Assembly: GCA_945906935.1 (NCBI GenBank)
Contig: CAMDSO010000027.1
Location: 1-39,030 of the forward strand
DNA from: Bordetella parapertussis
Lineage (GTDB): Bacteria; Pseudomonadota; Gammaproteobacteria; Burkholderiales; SG8-41
Length of the DNA: 39,030 nucleotides
Direction: 5' to 3'
A program made the position numbers and the translations under genes. Within the stretch, counting starts at the first letter, position 1. Every line of letters starts with the position of its first letter. Positions 26,877-35,859 of the stretch are shown piece after piece. A model generated the notes under the pieces. It was not told where the DNA came from. It worked only from the letters and a program-made list of their open reading frames with translations, and did no database searches.

Positions 26877-27959
26877 ATGCCTCTAATCCCCTCGCCTCGG
26901 CGCAGAACCCTCATCAAAGCAGCGCTGGCCGCACTGGTCAGCGCACCGACACTGACCCGCGCGCAAACGTCCGAGGCGATCATCATGCATGTGCGTGACG
27001 CCTCGATCCTGCGTCTGCCCGCCAATGCCGAAGCACAAAAACAATTCGAGAGCAGCGCAGCACGCGCCACGCAGCAGGGTCGCTGGAACGTGCGCGCCCC
27101 GCTGCCTTTCCCACGCAGCGAAATGGCCTCGGCGGCCGCCTGGAACGGTCGCATGCATGTTGTCGGCGGCTTTGGCAACTTGCGTGTTGATCGCGCCTAC
27201 CACCACATTTACGACGCGGCGAAAAACGTGTGGAGCGAAGCCGCGGCACTACCACGCGGCGCCAGCCACATCGGGGTGGCAACCGCCAACGGCCTGCTCT
27301 ACGCAATCGGCGGTTTTATCGAACAGAACCGGCTGCCGCATGAAGACGCGTTTGCCTTCGATATCGCCAAAGGCGAATGGCGCAGCATCGCACCGCTGCC
27401 GCGCGCACGCGCTGCTGCCTGTGTGGTGAACCTGCAGGGAAAAATCCATGTCATCGCCGGCGCCAGCGGACGCGATATCCGCAAAAGCGTGGACTGGCAC
27501 GAAGTCTACGACCCGGTCGCCGACCGCTGGGAAACGCGCGCGCCACTGCCCGATCCACGCGATCATGCCGGCGCCGAAGTCCTCAATGGCCGCATCCATG
27601 TGATGGGCGGCGGCTTCGACGGATCGAACCGTAATACCGATCTCCATCACGTCTACGAACCGAAGTCTGACAGCTGGGAAAAGCGCGCACCGCTGCCGAC
27701 GCCGCGCAACGGCCACGCCACCGCCGTGCTGCGCGAGAAAATTTTTGTAATCGGCGGCGAATCGGCCGGCAAGGTGCACGGCCAGAACGAAGCGTACGAT
27801 GGCAAGACAGACCGCTGGGAAAGTTACGCAGCGCTGCCGACACCGCGCCACGGTGCCGGTGCGGTGGCGATCGGCAACGCGATTTATTGCGCCGGCGGTG
27901 CGCCGCTTGCAGGCACCACTTTTTTGACCTCGGCCAACGAAGCCTTTACGCTGGGCTGA
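26877..27959 (+). CDS. Exported kelch-repeat protein with Tat-type signal
   Basis: A 360 aa protein with a twin-arginine signal (RRRTLIKAALAALVSAP, residues 8-24) and an alanine-rich cleavage region before QTSEA. The mature part carries five or six kelch repeats, each with a Gly-Gly turn followed by Tyr/Trp spacing (for example VVGGFGNLRVDRAYHHIY and VMGGGFDGSNRNTDLHHVY), forming a beta-propeller. Some bacterial relatives are N-acetylneuraminate epimerases, but nothing here supports that role. It converges with the lyase gene, only 3 bp apart. Function unknown. Confidence 0.78.
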   Translation: MPLIPSPRRRTLIKAALAALVSAPTLTRAQTSEAIIMHVRDASILRLPANAEAQKQFESSAARATQQGRWNVRAPLPFPRSEMASAAAWNGRMHVVGGFGNLRVDRAYHHIYDAAKNVWSEAAALPRGASHIGVATANGLLYAIGGFIEQNRLPHEDAFAFDIAKGEWRSIAPLPRARAAACVVNLQGKIHVIAGASGRDIRKSVDWHEVYDPVADRWETRAPLPDPRDHAGAEVLNGRIHVMGGGFDGSNRNTDLHHVYEPKSDSWEKRAPLPTPRNGHATAVLREKIFVIGGESAGKVHGQNEAYDGKTDRWESYAALPTPRHGAGAVAIGNAIYCAGGAPLAGTTFLTSANEAFTLG

Positions 27960-27962
27960 AGA

Positions 27963-28895
27963 CTATTTGCGGTATTTCTCCAGCGCCGCACCGGAGAAAT
28001 ATTTCTCTTCAAGCTCGCGCTGCTTGGCGAGCCCTTCGCCATCGCTGCCGACTTCCGGAATCGGGTAGGGATGGCCTTCACGCGCAGCGATGAAATCGTC
28101 CCACGCACCGACGTCCTTCTCCTGAAACGCCTGCATGAAATCCCACAGCGCAGCCCAGGTCACATGGTGGGTAAAGCCCGGATACCAGGCAATGTTCACG
28201 CCCAACTCAAGGTGCTCCTTGAAACCCAGATAACGCGGCAACTTGCCTTTCATGAACGAAAACGGCCCATCCACCGCGGCGCGCGCCATTTTGATTTCGT
28301 CAATCGAGTGCGGTGACTCGAGTTGCACCCAATCAACACCAGCTTCCTCGCGATAGGCCTTCAGGCGTTTCATACAATCTTCAAGACTGCTGTTGGAAGC
28401 ATCGCGCGCATAACACTGGGCGATCACCACAAAATCCGGATCGAGTTCGTTTTTCATGTCCACCGCGGCGCGGTAGCGCGCGATGGCCTGCTCGATCGGC
28501 ACCACTTCCATACCAGCGCTTTGCGTGCGGCGCTTGCCCTCGATCGGCTGGTCATCGATGCGCACGCCGGCAATGCCGGCGCGTATGCATTCGCGGATCA
28601 TGCGGCGCACCGCCATCACACCACCGTGACCGGTATCGCCATCCATGATGATGGGGAAACCTGCGCTCTGCGCAATCCAGCCAGCAATCTGCACGCATTC
28701 GATCATCGACAACGCACCGACGTCAGCGAGACCGGTATAAGCACCGACCACGCCGCCGGTGCCGACGAAGCCCGCCTCGCAGCCGGCCTTCTCCATAATG
28801 CGCGCATGCACTGCGGTGGGCGGATGCAGGATCGCCAGCACGCGATCCTTGCGGTGTATGAGCCCGCGCAGGCGGGTCGACATTTTTTCTTTCAT
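27963..28895 (-). CDS. Isocitrate lyase/PEP mutase superfamily lyase, non-canonical active site
   Basis: Cytoplasmic alpha/beta-barrel enzyme of 310 aa. The ATG at 28895 (MKEKMSTR) was chosen because AGGA lies 9 bp upstream; the open frame continues 64 codons further. Metal-binding residues are present in MDGDTGHGG (Asp85, Asp87) and IDDQ (Asp114-Asp115). The gating loop, usually KRCGH in methylisocitrate and dimethylmalate lyases, reads KRRTQSAG (residues 121-128), so the catalytic Cys is Arg. Family reactions are retro-aldol cleavage of 2-hydroxy tri- or dicarboxylates, C-P bond chemistry, or oxaloacetate decarboxylation. It diverges from a flavoprotein dehydrogenase and its neighbours are carboxylate enzymes. 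Confidence 0.85.
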   Translation of the reverse strand: MKEKMSTRLRGLIHRKDRVLAILHPPTAVHARIMEKAGCEAGFVGTGGVVGAYTGLADVGALSMIECVQIAGWIAQSAGFPIIMDGDTGHGGVMAVRRMIRECIRAGIAGVRIDDQPIEGKRRTQSAGMEVVPIEQAIARYRAAVDMKNELDPDFVVIAQCYARDASNSSLEDCMKRLKAYREEAGVDWVQLESPHSIDEIKMARAAVDGPFSFMKGKLPRYLGFKEHLELGVNIAWYPGFTHHVTWAALWDFMQAFQEKDVGAWDDFIAAREGHPYPIPEVGSDGEGLAKQRELEEKYFSGAALEKYRK

Positions 28896-28920
28896 GCAAA
28901 ATTCCTGTGTGAAGTGCGCA

Positions 28921-28950
28921 GTGCGCGCATTGACGAGCGCGCACATTATA
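28921..28950 (-). promoter_or_regulatory. Candidate promoter with operator-like inverted repeat before the lyase gene
   Basis: On the minus strand a perfect TATAAT (plus-strand 28945-28950) is followed directly by an inverted repeat, GTGCGCGC (28921-28928) and GCGCGCAC (28937-28944), with 8 nt between. The lyase ATG is 50 bp downstream of the -10. No good -35 was found, so an activator may be needed, or a repressor may bind the repeat. Confidence 0.45.
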
Positions 28951-29079
28951 CGTACTCTCAACGCTGGATGTGATGCACGATCCGCTGCGCAAAGATGCTC
29001 CCCGCGCGCAATCCCGCAATCGCAAATTCTTCGACGCAACAAGTACGACGCCGGCCTGCGCCGGTGGCATGGAGCTTTC

Positions 29080-30576
29080 ATGAGCAATCAAACCTATGAT
29101 GTAGTAGTGGTCGGCGGCGGCAATGCCGCCCTCTGTGCAGCCCTTTCAGCGCGTGAGAAAGGTGCGAGCGTGCTGGTGCTCGAACGCGCCCCCGAGGACA
29201 AACGTGGCGGCAATAGCGCGTTTACCGGTGGCGGATTTCGCATGGTTCATCACGGCACCGAAGACATTAAAAAGGTCGTACCCGATCTGACCGAAGAGGA
29301 AATCGGGCGCTCGGATTTCGGCACCTATACCGCCGGCGACTATCTCGACGACCTCGGCCGCATTACCCAGTATTACATCGACCCGGATCTCGCCGAGGCC
29401 ATCGTCAACAACAGTTTTGAAACGGTCTTATGGATGCGCAGCCGCGGCGCACGCTTCATTCCCAACTACGGACGTCAGGCCTACAACGTCAACGGGCGCT
29501 TCAAATTTTTCGGCGGCATCGTCATCTACGCCAACGGCGGCGGCCGTGGCCTGATGGAACTGCTCTACAAATCGCTCGAGACCCACGGCATACCAGTGCG
29601 TTACCGTGCACAAGCGCAGGAACTGCTGCGCGACGACCGCGGCATCACCGGCGTGCGAGCGCGTATCGACGGACGCGAGGAAATCATCAACGCCCGCTCG
29701 GTGGTACTGGCCTGCGGCGGCTTTGAGGCCAACCGTGAAATGCGCACGCGTTATCTCGGGCCAGGCTTTGACATGGCAAAAGTGCGCGGCACCCGCTACA
29801 ACACCGGCGACGGCATCCAGATGGCACTGGATATCGGCGCGCAATCCTACGGCCAGTGGTCGGGCTGTCATTCGGTAGCGTGGGAGCGTTATGCCGGCGA
29901 CTTCGGCGATGTCGAACACCCGCACGCCGGATACCGCCATAGCTATCCGTTCGGCATCATGGTCAACTCCGAAGGCCAACGCTTCGTCGATGAAGGCGCC
30001 GATTTCCGCAACTACACCTATGCCAAATACGGCCGCGTTGTATTGCAGCAGCCGGGGAGCTTTGCCTGGCAGATTTTCGACCAGCAGGTCAAACATGTGA
30101 TGCGCGACGAATACAAGTTACGCGGCGCCACCAAGGTGATCGCCGACACGCTCGAAGGATTGGTCGAAAAGATGCAGGACGTACACCCGCAAAATTTCCT
30201 CGACACCGTGCGCGACTACAACGCCGCAGTGAAACAGGAGGTGCCGTTCGACCCGAACGTGCGCGACGGACGCGCCACCGTGGGGCTGGCGGTCAATAAA
30301 ACCAATTGGGCCAACACGCTGGAAAAACCGCCCTTCGAGGCGTACTCGGTGGGCTGCGGCATCACCTTCACCTTTGGCGGCCTCAAGATCAACCCGACTT
30401 CACACGTACTCGACACCGAAGACGCACCAATTCCGGGCCTGTATGCCGCAGGCGAGCTGGTCGGTGGTCTGTATTACTTCAACTATCCGGGCAGCACCGG
30501 ATTGATGGCTGGTGCGGTATTTGGAAAAATCGCCGGTCAAGAGGCGGCGCAGTACGTGGCGGCGAACCCGCGCTAA
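29080..30576 (+). CDS. FAD-dependent dehydrogenase, tricarballylate dehydrogenase (TcuA)-like
   Basis: Flavoprotein of the fumarate reductase/succinate dehydrogenase superfamily, 498 aa. The ATG at 29080 has GGAG 5 bp upstream; longer open frames upstream have no support. The FAD-binding motif is VVGGGNAALCAALSAREKGA (residues 9-28), with a C-terminal FAD loop in GLYAAGELVGGLYYFNYPGS. TcuA oxidises tricarballylate to cis-aconitate; relatives act on fumarate/succinate-like acids or 3-ketosteroids. It diverges from the lyase gene (184 bp), consistent with shared control. No TcuB electron-transfer partner is seen. The substrate is inferred. Confidence 0.85.
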   Translation: MSNQTYDVVVVGGGNAALCAALSAREKGASVLVLERAPEDKRGGNSAFTGGGFRMVHHGTEDIKKVVPDLTEEEIGRSDFGTYTAGDYLDDLGRITQYYIDPDLAEAIVNNSFETVLWMRSRGARFIPNYGRQAYNVNGRFKFFGGIVIYANGGGRGLMELLYKSLETHGIPVRYRAQAQELLRDDRGITGVRARIDGREEIINARSVVLACGGFEANREMRTRYLGPGFDMAKVRGTRYNTGDGIQMALDIGAQSYGQWSGCHSVAWERYAGDFGDVEHPHAGYRHSYPFGIMVNSEGQRFVDEGADFRNYTYAKYGRVVLQQPGSFAWQIFDQQVKHVMRDEYKLRGATKVIADTLEGLVEKMQDVHPQNFLDTVRDYNAAVKQEVPFDPNVRDGRATVGLAVNKTNWANTLEKPPFEAYSVGCGITFTFGGLKINPTSHVLDTEDAPIPGLYAAGELVGGLYYFNYPGSTGLMAGAVFGKIAGQEAAQYVAANPR

Positions 30577-30629
30577 CGACAATGCAACCGCGATGAAATC
30601 CAGCCATTGGGTCGTGCGGCTGCATGACG

Positions 30630-30661
30630 CGTGTTTGTGCAGACTGATCTGCGCAAACGCG
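30630..30661. other. Hairpin after the flavoprotein gene
   Basis: A 14 bp stem (30630-30643 with 30648-30661; 12 Watson-Crick pairs and two G-U pairs in plus-strand RNA) with a 4 nt loop lies 54 nt after the stop. No U tract follows, so it may be a transcript-end stabiliser rather than a classic terminator. Confidence 0.5.
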
Positions 30662-30726
30662 GCCAAGGCAGCGGGCTGCGACACGGCACGCCAGCCAACA
30701 GACGTGAATAACGGTGATCTTGCTCA

Positions 30727-31491
30727 ATGAGCAAGGATAGCGGCATACGCGTCGGCGCGCTGCTGTGGCAAACGCTACAAACGGTATTCCGCCGACGGCG
30801 TAAGGAATTTGTCGAGCCGCCATTAGTCCCCGGCGCATTGGACGCAGACACGCTGCGCGAACTTCTTGGCAAGCCGGACCCGGTTATTCTCGAAATTGGC
30901 TGCAATGACGGCGAACATACCTGGATGTTCATGCAAAGCTTTGCCGAAGCGCGGATATACGCGTTCGAGCCGGATGTGCGCGCCCGCGCCCGCTTTGAGT
31001 CGCATATCCAGGATGCCCGCGTGCAACTGTTTGCCACTGCGGTCGGCGCCACCGACGGCATCACGACCTTTTATCCAAACAATGGATTACCGCCGAACGC
31101 ATCCGCCGCAAACATGCCCGGTGGCTGGGATTTATCCGGCTCGATCCGCGCGCCGAAAGAACATCTGGAAATGCATCCCTGGTGTCGCTTCGACGCCGGC
31201 ATAGACGTCACGGTCACGCGCCTCGACAGCTGGCGCAAACAGCAAGCTGTCGAAGCAGTCGATTTCATCTGGGCCGACGTACAAGGCGCCGAGGGCGATC
31301 TCATCAAGGGTGCGCGCGAGACACTCGCCAATACCCGCTATTTCTACACCGAGTACAGCAATCGGGAACTCTACGAAGGCCAATTAGGACTGCGCGATTT
31401 GCTCAGCTTGCTGCCGGATTTCGACGTGGTACAGCGTTACCCGCATGACGTTCTGCTACGTAACCGCCGCTACGCCGCACGCACTCGTTAA
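30727..31491 (+). CDS. FkbM family methyltransferase
   Basis: SAM-dependent methyltransferase of 254 aa. Motif I is VILEIGCNDGEHTWMF (residues 54-69 approximately), followed by IYAFEPD with the ribose-binding acidic residue, and DFIWADVQGAEGDLIKGA matches the FkbM core. FkbM proteins methylate hydroxyls on sugars, polyketides or similar acceptors. The acceptor is unknown here. It lies between the dehydrogenase and the converging hydro-lyase genes, and its end is 29 bp from the small subunit end, with no clear pathway link. Confidence 0.82.
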   Translation: MSKDSGIRVGALLWQTLQTVFRRRRKEFVEPPLVPGALDADTLRELLGKPDPVILEIGCNDGEHTWMFMQSFAEARIYAFEPDVRARARFESHIQDARVQLFATAVGATDGITTFYPNNGLPPNASAANMPGGWDLSGSIRAPKEHLEMHPWCRFDAGIDVTVTRLDSWRKQQAVEAVDFIWADVQGAEGDLIKGARETLANTRYFYTEYSNRELYEGQLGLRDLLSLLPDFDVVQRYPHDVLLRNRRYAARTR

Positions 31492-31520
31492 TCAAGCCGG
31501 CAGCAGCGACCGTAGTCTGC

Positions 31521-32030
31521 TCAGGCGTTCTCGCGCTGATAACGCTGAAAAGCCAGTTCGGGCAAGCCACCGCATTCCAGTATCTGCTCGATCAACGGCG
31601 GAAACGCGCGCAGCGTGACTGTTTTGCCGTTGGCCGGATTGCGCACCACGCCATTGGGGTAATCAACTTCCAGCGTTTCACCGTCTTCGCAAATACCGGT
31701 GATACCCGGCGCCTGCAGAATCGGCATCGCGCGCGCGATGCTGTTGCGAAAAAACAATCGCGACACCGACTCGACGACGATGGCGGCTATGCCGACTTCC
31801 ATCAGCACCACGCCGGGCCGGCTTGATCCACAGCCAAAATTACGCCCAGCAATCAGAATATCACCGGCCTTCACTTCGCGCGGAAACTCGGGACGATAGG
31901 CCTCCATGGTGTGCTGCTTGAGTTCTGCCATGGTCGGGTATTTGTAATACGGATTGATGGCGTCGGTCTCCACCGAGTCGCCGAACTTCCAGACGCGGCC
32001 ACGCGCCACGCTTGCCAGATCAAAGGCCAC
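31521..32030 (-). CDS. Aconitase-family hydro-lyase, small subunit (LeuD-like)
   Basis: Swivel-domain subunit of 169 aa. The GTG at 32030 is the likely start: AGGAGG lies 6 bp before it, inside the last codons of the large-subunit gene. The substrate-binding loop GRNFGCGSSRPG (about residues 57-68) and KFGDSVETDAINP are typical of LeuD/homoaconitase/dimethylmalate dehydratase small subunits. It overlaps the large subunit by 11 bp, so the two are translationally coupled. Leucine synthesis is possible, but the neighbours suggest a catabolic acid. Confidence 0.9.
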   Translation of the reverse strand: MAFDLASVARGRVWKFGDSVETDAINPYYKYPTMAELKQHTMEAYRPEFPREVKAGDILIAGRNFGCGSSRPGVVLMEVGIAAIVVESVSRLFFRNSIARAMPILQAPGITGICEDGETLEVDYPNGVVRNPANGKTVTLRAFPPLIEQILECGGLPELAFQRYQRENA

Positions 32031-33303
32031 GCAACACCTCCTTCGGATGCACAATCTCGCCGGCCAGTGCGGCGGCGGCGACGGTCAACGGACCGCCCAA
32101 AAAAATATCTGCGTTCATGCTGCCCTTGCGCCCTTTGAAGTTGCGCGTGGTCGAGGTAATGCAAACCTCGCCATCCGAGAGAAAACCAACACGCGGCTGG
32201 CAGACACCGCAACCCGGCGTCACGACCTGCGCGCCCGCCTCGATCAGGGTGGTGATCAAACCGGCCTTCAAGCACTGCAGATAGACCTGCTGCGACGCCG
32301 GCGAGAGGATAAACCGCACGCCCTTGGCGACCTTGCGTCCGGCCAGCACGCGCGCGGCGATTTCAATATCTTCGAAGCGCCCGTTGGCGCACGAACCGAT
32401 GATCGCCTGGTCGATGCGCGTGCCGATCACATCATCGACGGGACCGACGTTGCCGAACTGGTGGGGCTTGGCCACCACAAAAGGCATCTTGTCGACGTCG
32501 AGCACGATTTCACGCGCGTACTGCGCATCCGGATCAGCAGCGATTTCCGCATAAGGCTTGTCGGTGCGCGTGCGCAGAAATTCGCGCACCTTGTCGTCAC
32601 AGGGAAAGAGCGCGAACTTGGCGCCGACTTCGACGCCGTGTGCGGCCAGACACATACGGCTGTCGATCGAAGTCTGCGGCACCAACGAACCGCTGTACTC
32701 CACCGACATGCTGTTGGCGAAATCATCGCCATACTGGCCGGCGAGATACAGAATAATGTCCTTGGCAATCGGATAGTCGGGTTGCTTGCCTTCGAGCACC
32801 ACCTTCACCGTCTGCGGCACCTGAAACCACAGCTCGCCAAACAACAGCACATAGAGCATGTCGGCGCGTGTGATGCCGGTACCGCCGACGTTAAGACCGC
32901 CGTAGCTGATGGTATGCGAATCATTACCAACGACCAGCTCACCGGGCCGCATCAAACCGTAGTCGGCCATCATCTGGTGCGCGATGCCAGGCTCCGCATC
33001 GTGAAAGGTCTTGATGCCGAGGCGCGCAACCTCGCGCCGGATCAATGCATTTTCATCAGCCTGTTTTTGCGTCAATGTCGGCTGATGATGATCGACCAGC
33101 ACAAAAATGCGCTCTGGGTCCCAGACGCGCGGCAGGCCGTCCTTGAAACCGGCCTCGATCGCCAGCTGATGCATCGGCTCGGAAGCGTGATAGTGGACCA
33201 TCGCCCCGTCAATGCGTGCTTCGATAATATCGCCCGCGTAGACAGGCTTGCCGGCGAGGTTGCTGCGCGTGAGCAACTTCTCGGCCATGGTTTGTGGCAC
33301 CAC
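32020..33303 (-). CDS. Aconitase-family hydro-lyase, large subunit (LeuC/homoaconitase/DmdA-like)
   Basis: [4Fe-4S] hydro-lyase subunit of 427 aa, the compact type that includes archaeal LeuC, homoaconitase and 2,3-dimethylmalate dehydratase; typical betaproteobacterial LeuC is longer (about 470). Cluster cysteines are in GSCANGR and PGCGVCQPR. The start is GTG at 33303 with GGAG 5 bp upstream; an ATG at 33288 is an alternative. It diverges from the MmgE/PrpD gene. The reaction is reversible hydration of an unsaturated di- or tricarboxylate; the natural substrate is not determined by sequence. Confidence 0.88.
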   Translation of the reverse strand: MVPQTMAEKLLTRSNLAGKPVYAGDIIEARIDGAMVHYHASEPMHQLAIEAGFKDGLPRVWDPERIFVLVDHHQPTLTQKQADENALIRREVARLGIKTFHDAEPGIAHQMMADYGLMRPGELVVGNDSHTISYGGLNVGGTGITRADMLYVLLFGELWFQVPQTVKVVLEGKQPDYPIAKDIILYLAGQYGDDFANSMSVEYSGSLVPQTSIDSRMCLAAHGVEVGAKFALFPCDDKVREFLRTRTDKPYAEIAADPDAQYAREIVLDVDKMPFVVAKPHQFGNVGPVDDVIGTRIDQAIIGSCANGRFEDIEIAARVLAGRKVAKGVRFILSPASQQVYLQCLKAGLITTLIEAGAQVVTPGCGVCQPRVGFLSDGEVCITSTTRNFKGRKGSMNADIFLGGPLTVAAAALAGEIVHPKEVLRGL

Positions 33304-33417
33304 GATGACTCCATTGGAAATAATTAAAGCGGGATAGTGCGACGCATGAAAAGTCGCTGCGACCTTCCATTACAATATACTGGTGAACACATCCCAACGC
33401 AACGCGCAGAGCCGCGC

Positions 33418-34854
33418 ATGAAGAGCGCGGACCACCATAACGGCGCGACACAGGCGCTTGCGCATCACGCCGCGACACTGTCCTTCGACGCACTGCCACC
33501 AGCACTCGTTGTGATGCTCAAGCAATGCGTGCTCGACACGCTGGGCGTTGCCATCGGTGCCAGCGGGCTCGCAGCCGAAGCAAAAATTCTCGCCGAGCAT
33601 GCCGTCGAACAGGGTGGCAAGGCCGACAGCACGCTGCTGGGCTTCGGCACCGCAGTGCCGGCCTCATCGGCTGCACTCGTCAACGGCAGCCTTGGCCACA
33701 TGCTCGATTACGATGACGTCGGCGCCGGCGGCCACGTCAGCATCGTGACGATACCGGTGGCACTGGCGCTGGCGGAAAAGCGCAGCCGTGCCGGCCATCC
33801 GGTCAGCGGCCGCACACTACTCACCGCCATCGCCGCCGGCACCGACATTCATACGCGGCTCAATCAGGCCATCCGGATTCCTGACTGGACGATTGCTGAA
33901 GGCTGGTTCCCAACGCAAATGTTTGGATTTTTGTCAGGCGCCGCCACCGCCGCACACGTGCTCGGCCTCGATAGCGCACAAACTGAAAACGCGCTCGGCA
34001 TCGGTTTCAACCAGATGAGCGGCAGTCGTCAGATGGCGGTCGGCGCGGCAACCCATATGCGCTCGATGCAGGCTGGCTTCTCCGGTCAGGGTGCGGTCCT
34101 CGCCGCCGAACTCGCGGCACGCGGCATCGTCGGCAGCAAAGAGGTAATCGAAGGACGCTATGGCTTGTTTCGCACTTATGTGCGCGACGCCACGCCCGAC
34201 TGGCCAGCGCTACTCGACGGCCTCGGTCACGACTTTCCTCTGCTCGCCAAGCATGGCTTCAAGGTATGGCCGGCCTGCGGTTACACCCGTGCCACCAATA
34301 CCGCCGTGCTGGAACTACGCACTGAATACAACATCCAGCCGGATGCAGTCGCCGCCATCATCGTCATCGGCGGCACTGGCGGCGCGCAACTCTTGTCCGA
34401 ACCGCTGGAAACCAAACGTCGCCCGCAACTCGCGATCGACGGCAAATTCAGCATCCCCTTCACCACTGCGGTGATGATGGTGCACGGTAACGTGCAGTTA
34501 CGCGATTACACCGAGGCCGCACTGCATGATCCGGCGGTACTCGCCATGGCTGACCGCGTGAGCTGGCGCGCCGACCCGGACGCCGAAATGCCGGTTGGTG
34601 GCGAATCTGCACTGTCGCGACCGACGGTTGAAATGCATTTGCACGATGGCCGCGTGCTGTCGCGCAAGGCCAACGGCGTGCCCGGTGATCCGCGCCATCC
34701 GATTGCCCAGGAACAACTAGAAGCCAAGTTCCGCGATTGTGTTTCGTTTGCTGCCAAAGCGATTCCTGCTGAGCGCGTCGAGCGTGCCATCGCCCTGATT
34801 AATACTCTTGAAAAGATGACAGACGCGGCGGCAATCGTGCGCGTTCTTGCCTAG
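33418..34854 (+). CDS. MmgE/PrpD family dehydratase
   Basis: A 478 aa member of the family of 2-methylcitrate dehydratase (PrpD), cis-aconitate decarboxylase and iminodisuccinate epimerase. The N-terminal helical domain has VLDTLGVAIGASG and LGHMLDYDDVGAGGHVS; the C-terminal lid has KVWPACGYTRATNTAVLEL. The ATG at 33418 was chosen because the family starts near there; upstream residues are unlike it. No citrate synthase homologue or canonical prp gene adjoins. It heads a plus-strand run with two Bug receptors and diverges from the LeuC-like gene (114 bp). Confidence 0.87.
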   Translation: MKSADHHNGATQALAHHAATLSFDALPPALVVMLKQCVLDTLGVAIGASGLAAEAKILAEHAVEQGGKADSTLLGFGTAVPASSAALVNGSLGHMLDYDDVGAGGHVSIVTIPVALALAEKRSRAGHPVSGRTLLTAIAAGTDIHTRLNQAIRIPDWTIAEGWFPTQMFGFLSGAATAAHVLGLDSAQTENALGIGFNQMSGSRQMAVGAATHMRSMQAGFSGQGAVLAAELAARGIVGSKEVIEGRYGLFRTYVRDATPDWPALLDGLGHDFPLLAKHGFKVWPACGYTRATNTAVLELRTEYNIQPDAVAAIIVIGGTGGAQLLSEPLETKRRPQLAIDGKFSIPFTTAVMMVHGNVQLRDYTEAALHDPAVLAMADRVSWRADPDAEMPVGGESALSRPTVEMHLHDGRVLSRKANGVPGDPRHPIAQEQLEAKFRDCVSFAAKAIPAERVERAIALINTLEKMTDAAAIVRVLA

Positions 34855-34863
34855 ACTGAACTC

Positions 34864-35859
34864 ATGCTCCCATTGCACTTGCGACCCGCCGGCCTTGCAT
34901 TGTTAATTGCATTAACCGCGGCTGCATCAACTGCCACTTGCCGCGCACAAGCACCCGCTGACACCGTGTATCCCATACGCCCCATCCGCATCCTCGTCGG
35001 CTTCCTGCCCAGCGGCGGTAGCGACATCATGGCGCGCGCAGCCGGACAAAAACTCGCCGAGCGCTGGAGCACACCGGTGGTCACCGATAACCGGCCGGGT
35101 GCCGGTGGCACCATCGCCATGGAAATCGCCCGCAAGGCTGCCGCCGACGGCTACACGCTGCTGGTGATCTCCGGCAGTTCAATGACCAACGCCGCACTGG
35201 TCACCCGCGTGCCCTATGACTTGCGCAGCGCATTTGTACCGATCACGCAACTCACCACCCAGCCTTACGTGCTGCTGGCACACCCCGCGCTGCCTGCAAA
35301 AACGGTGCGCGAACTGGTCGCCTACGCCAAGGCCAATAGCGACAAACTGAATTACGCTTCATCGGGCACCGGCTCTTCAGCCCATCTCGGCATGGAACTG
35401 TTCAAGTCGATGACGCAGACGAAGATGGAGCACATCCCCTACAAAGGCAGCGGACCGGCGCTGATTGATCTGCTCGGTGGCCAGGTGCAGCTGCTGCTGG
35501 CCAGCGCTATCTCCTCCGGGCCTCACCTCAATAGCGGCAAACTGCGCGCACTCGGCGTCACCAGCGGCAAGCGCTCGCCCAACCTGCCGCAACTGACGAC
35601 CATCGCCGAAGCCGGTGTACCCGGCTATGACGTCACCGGCTGGTATGGGCTTGTTGCGCCGGCTGGCACGCCGACGATCATCATCAAAAGTCTAAGCATT
35701 GAACTCGGCCGCGCCATGCACAGCACCGACGTGCGCGAAAAACTCGCCGCCGACGGCACCGAACCGCTGACCGGCACACCCGAAGAATTCAGATTGACGA
35801 TCACCAGGGAAATCGACAAATGGACTCAGCTCGTCAAAACCACCGGCCTAAAACTATGA
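34864..35859 (+). CDS. Bug-family tricarboxylate transporter receptor (first of tandem pair)
   Basis: Periplasmic solute receptor of 331 aa. A signal peptide covers about residues 1-28 (hydrophobic core, then CRAQA). The mature part starts YPIRPIRILVGFLPSGGSD, then DNRPGAGG, YASSGTGSSAHLGM, HIPYKGSG and the late GYDVTGWYG, all Bug landmarks. It follows the MmgE/PrpD gene by 9 bp and its stop overlaps the next Bug start (ATGA), so the pair is translated together. No TctA/TctB genes are seen. Confidence 0.9.
   Translation: MLPLHLRPAGLALLIALTAAASTATCRAQAPADTVYPIRPIRILVGFLPSGGSDIMARAAGQKLAERWSTPVVTDNRPGAGGTIAMEIARKAAADGYTLLVISGSSMTNAALVTRVPYDLRSAFVPITQLTTQPYVLLAHPALPAKTVRELVAYAKANSDKLNYASSGTGSSAHLGMELFKSMTQTKMEHIPYKGSGPALIDLLGGQVQLLLASAISSGPHLNSGKLRALGVTSGKRSPNLPQLTTIAEAGVPGYDVTGWYGLVAPAGTPTIIIKSLSIELGRAMHSTDVREKLAADGTEPLTGTPEEFRLTITREIDKWTQLVKTTGLKL

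Noticed and set aside
31521-33303. Leucine biosynthesis leuCD
   Set aside because: Not fully excluded, but the large subunit is of the compact type, no leuB or leuA is adjacent, and the neighbours are carboxylate catabolic genes, so the neutral aconitase-family label was used.
31954-33327. A 457-codon open frame on the plus strand
   Set aside because: It is antisense to the aconitase-family large subunit, whose cluster cysteines and coupling to the small subunit are clear.
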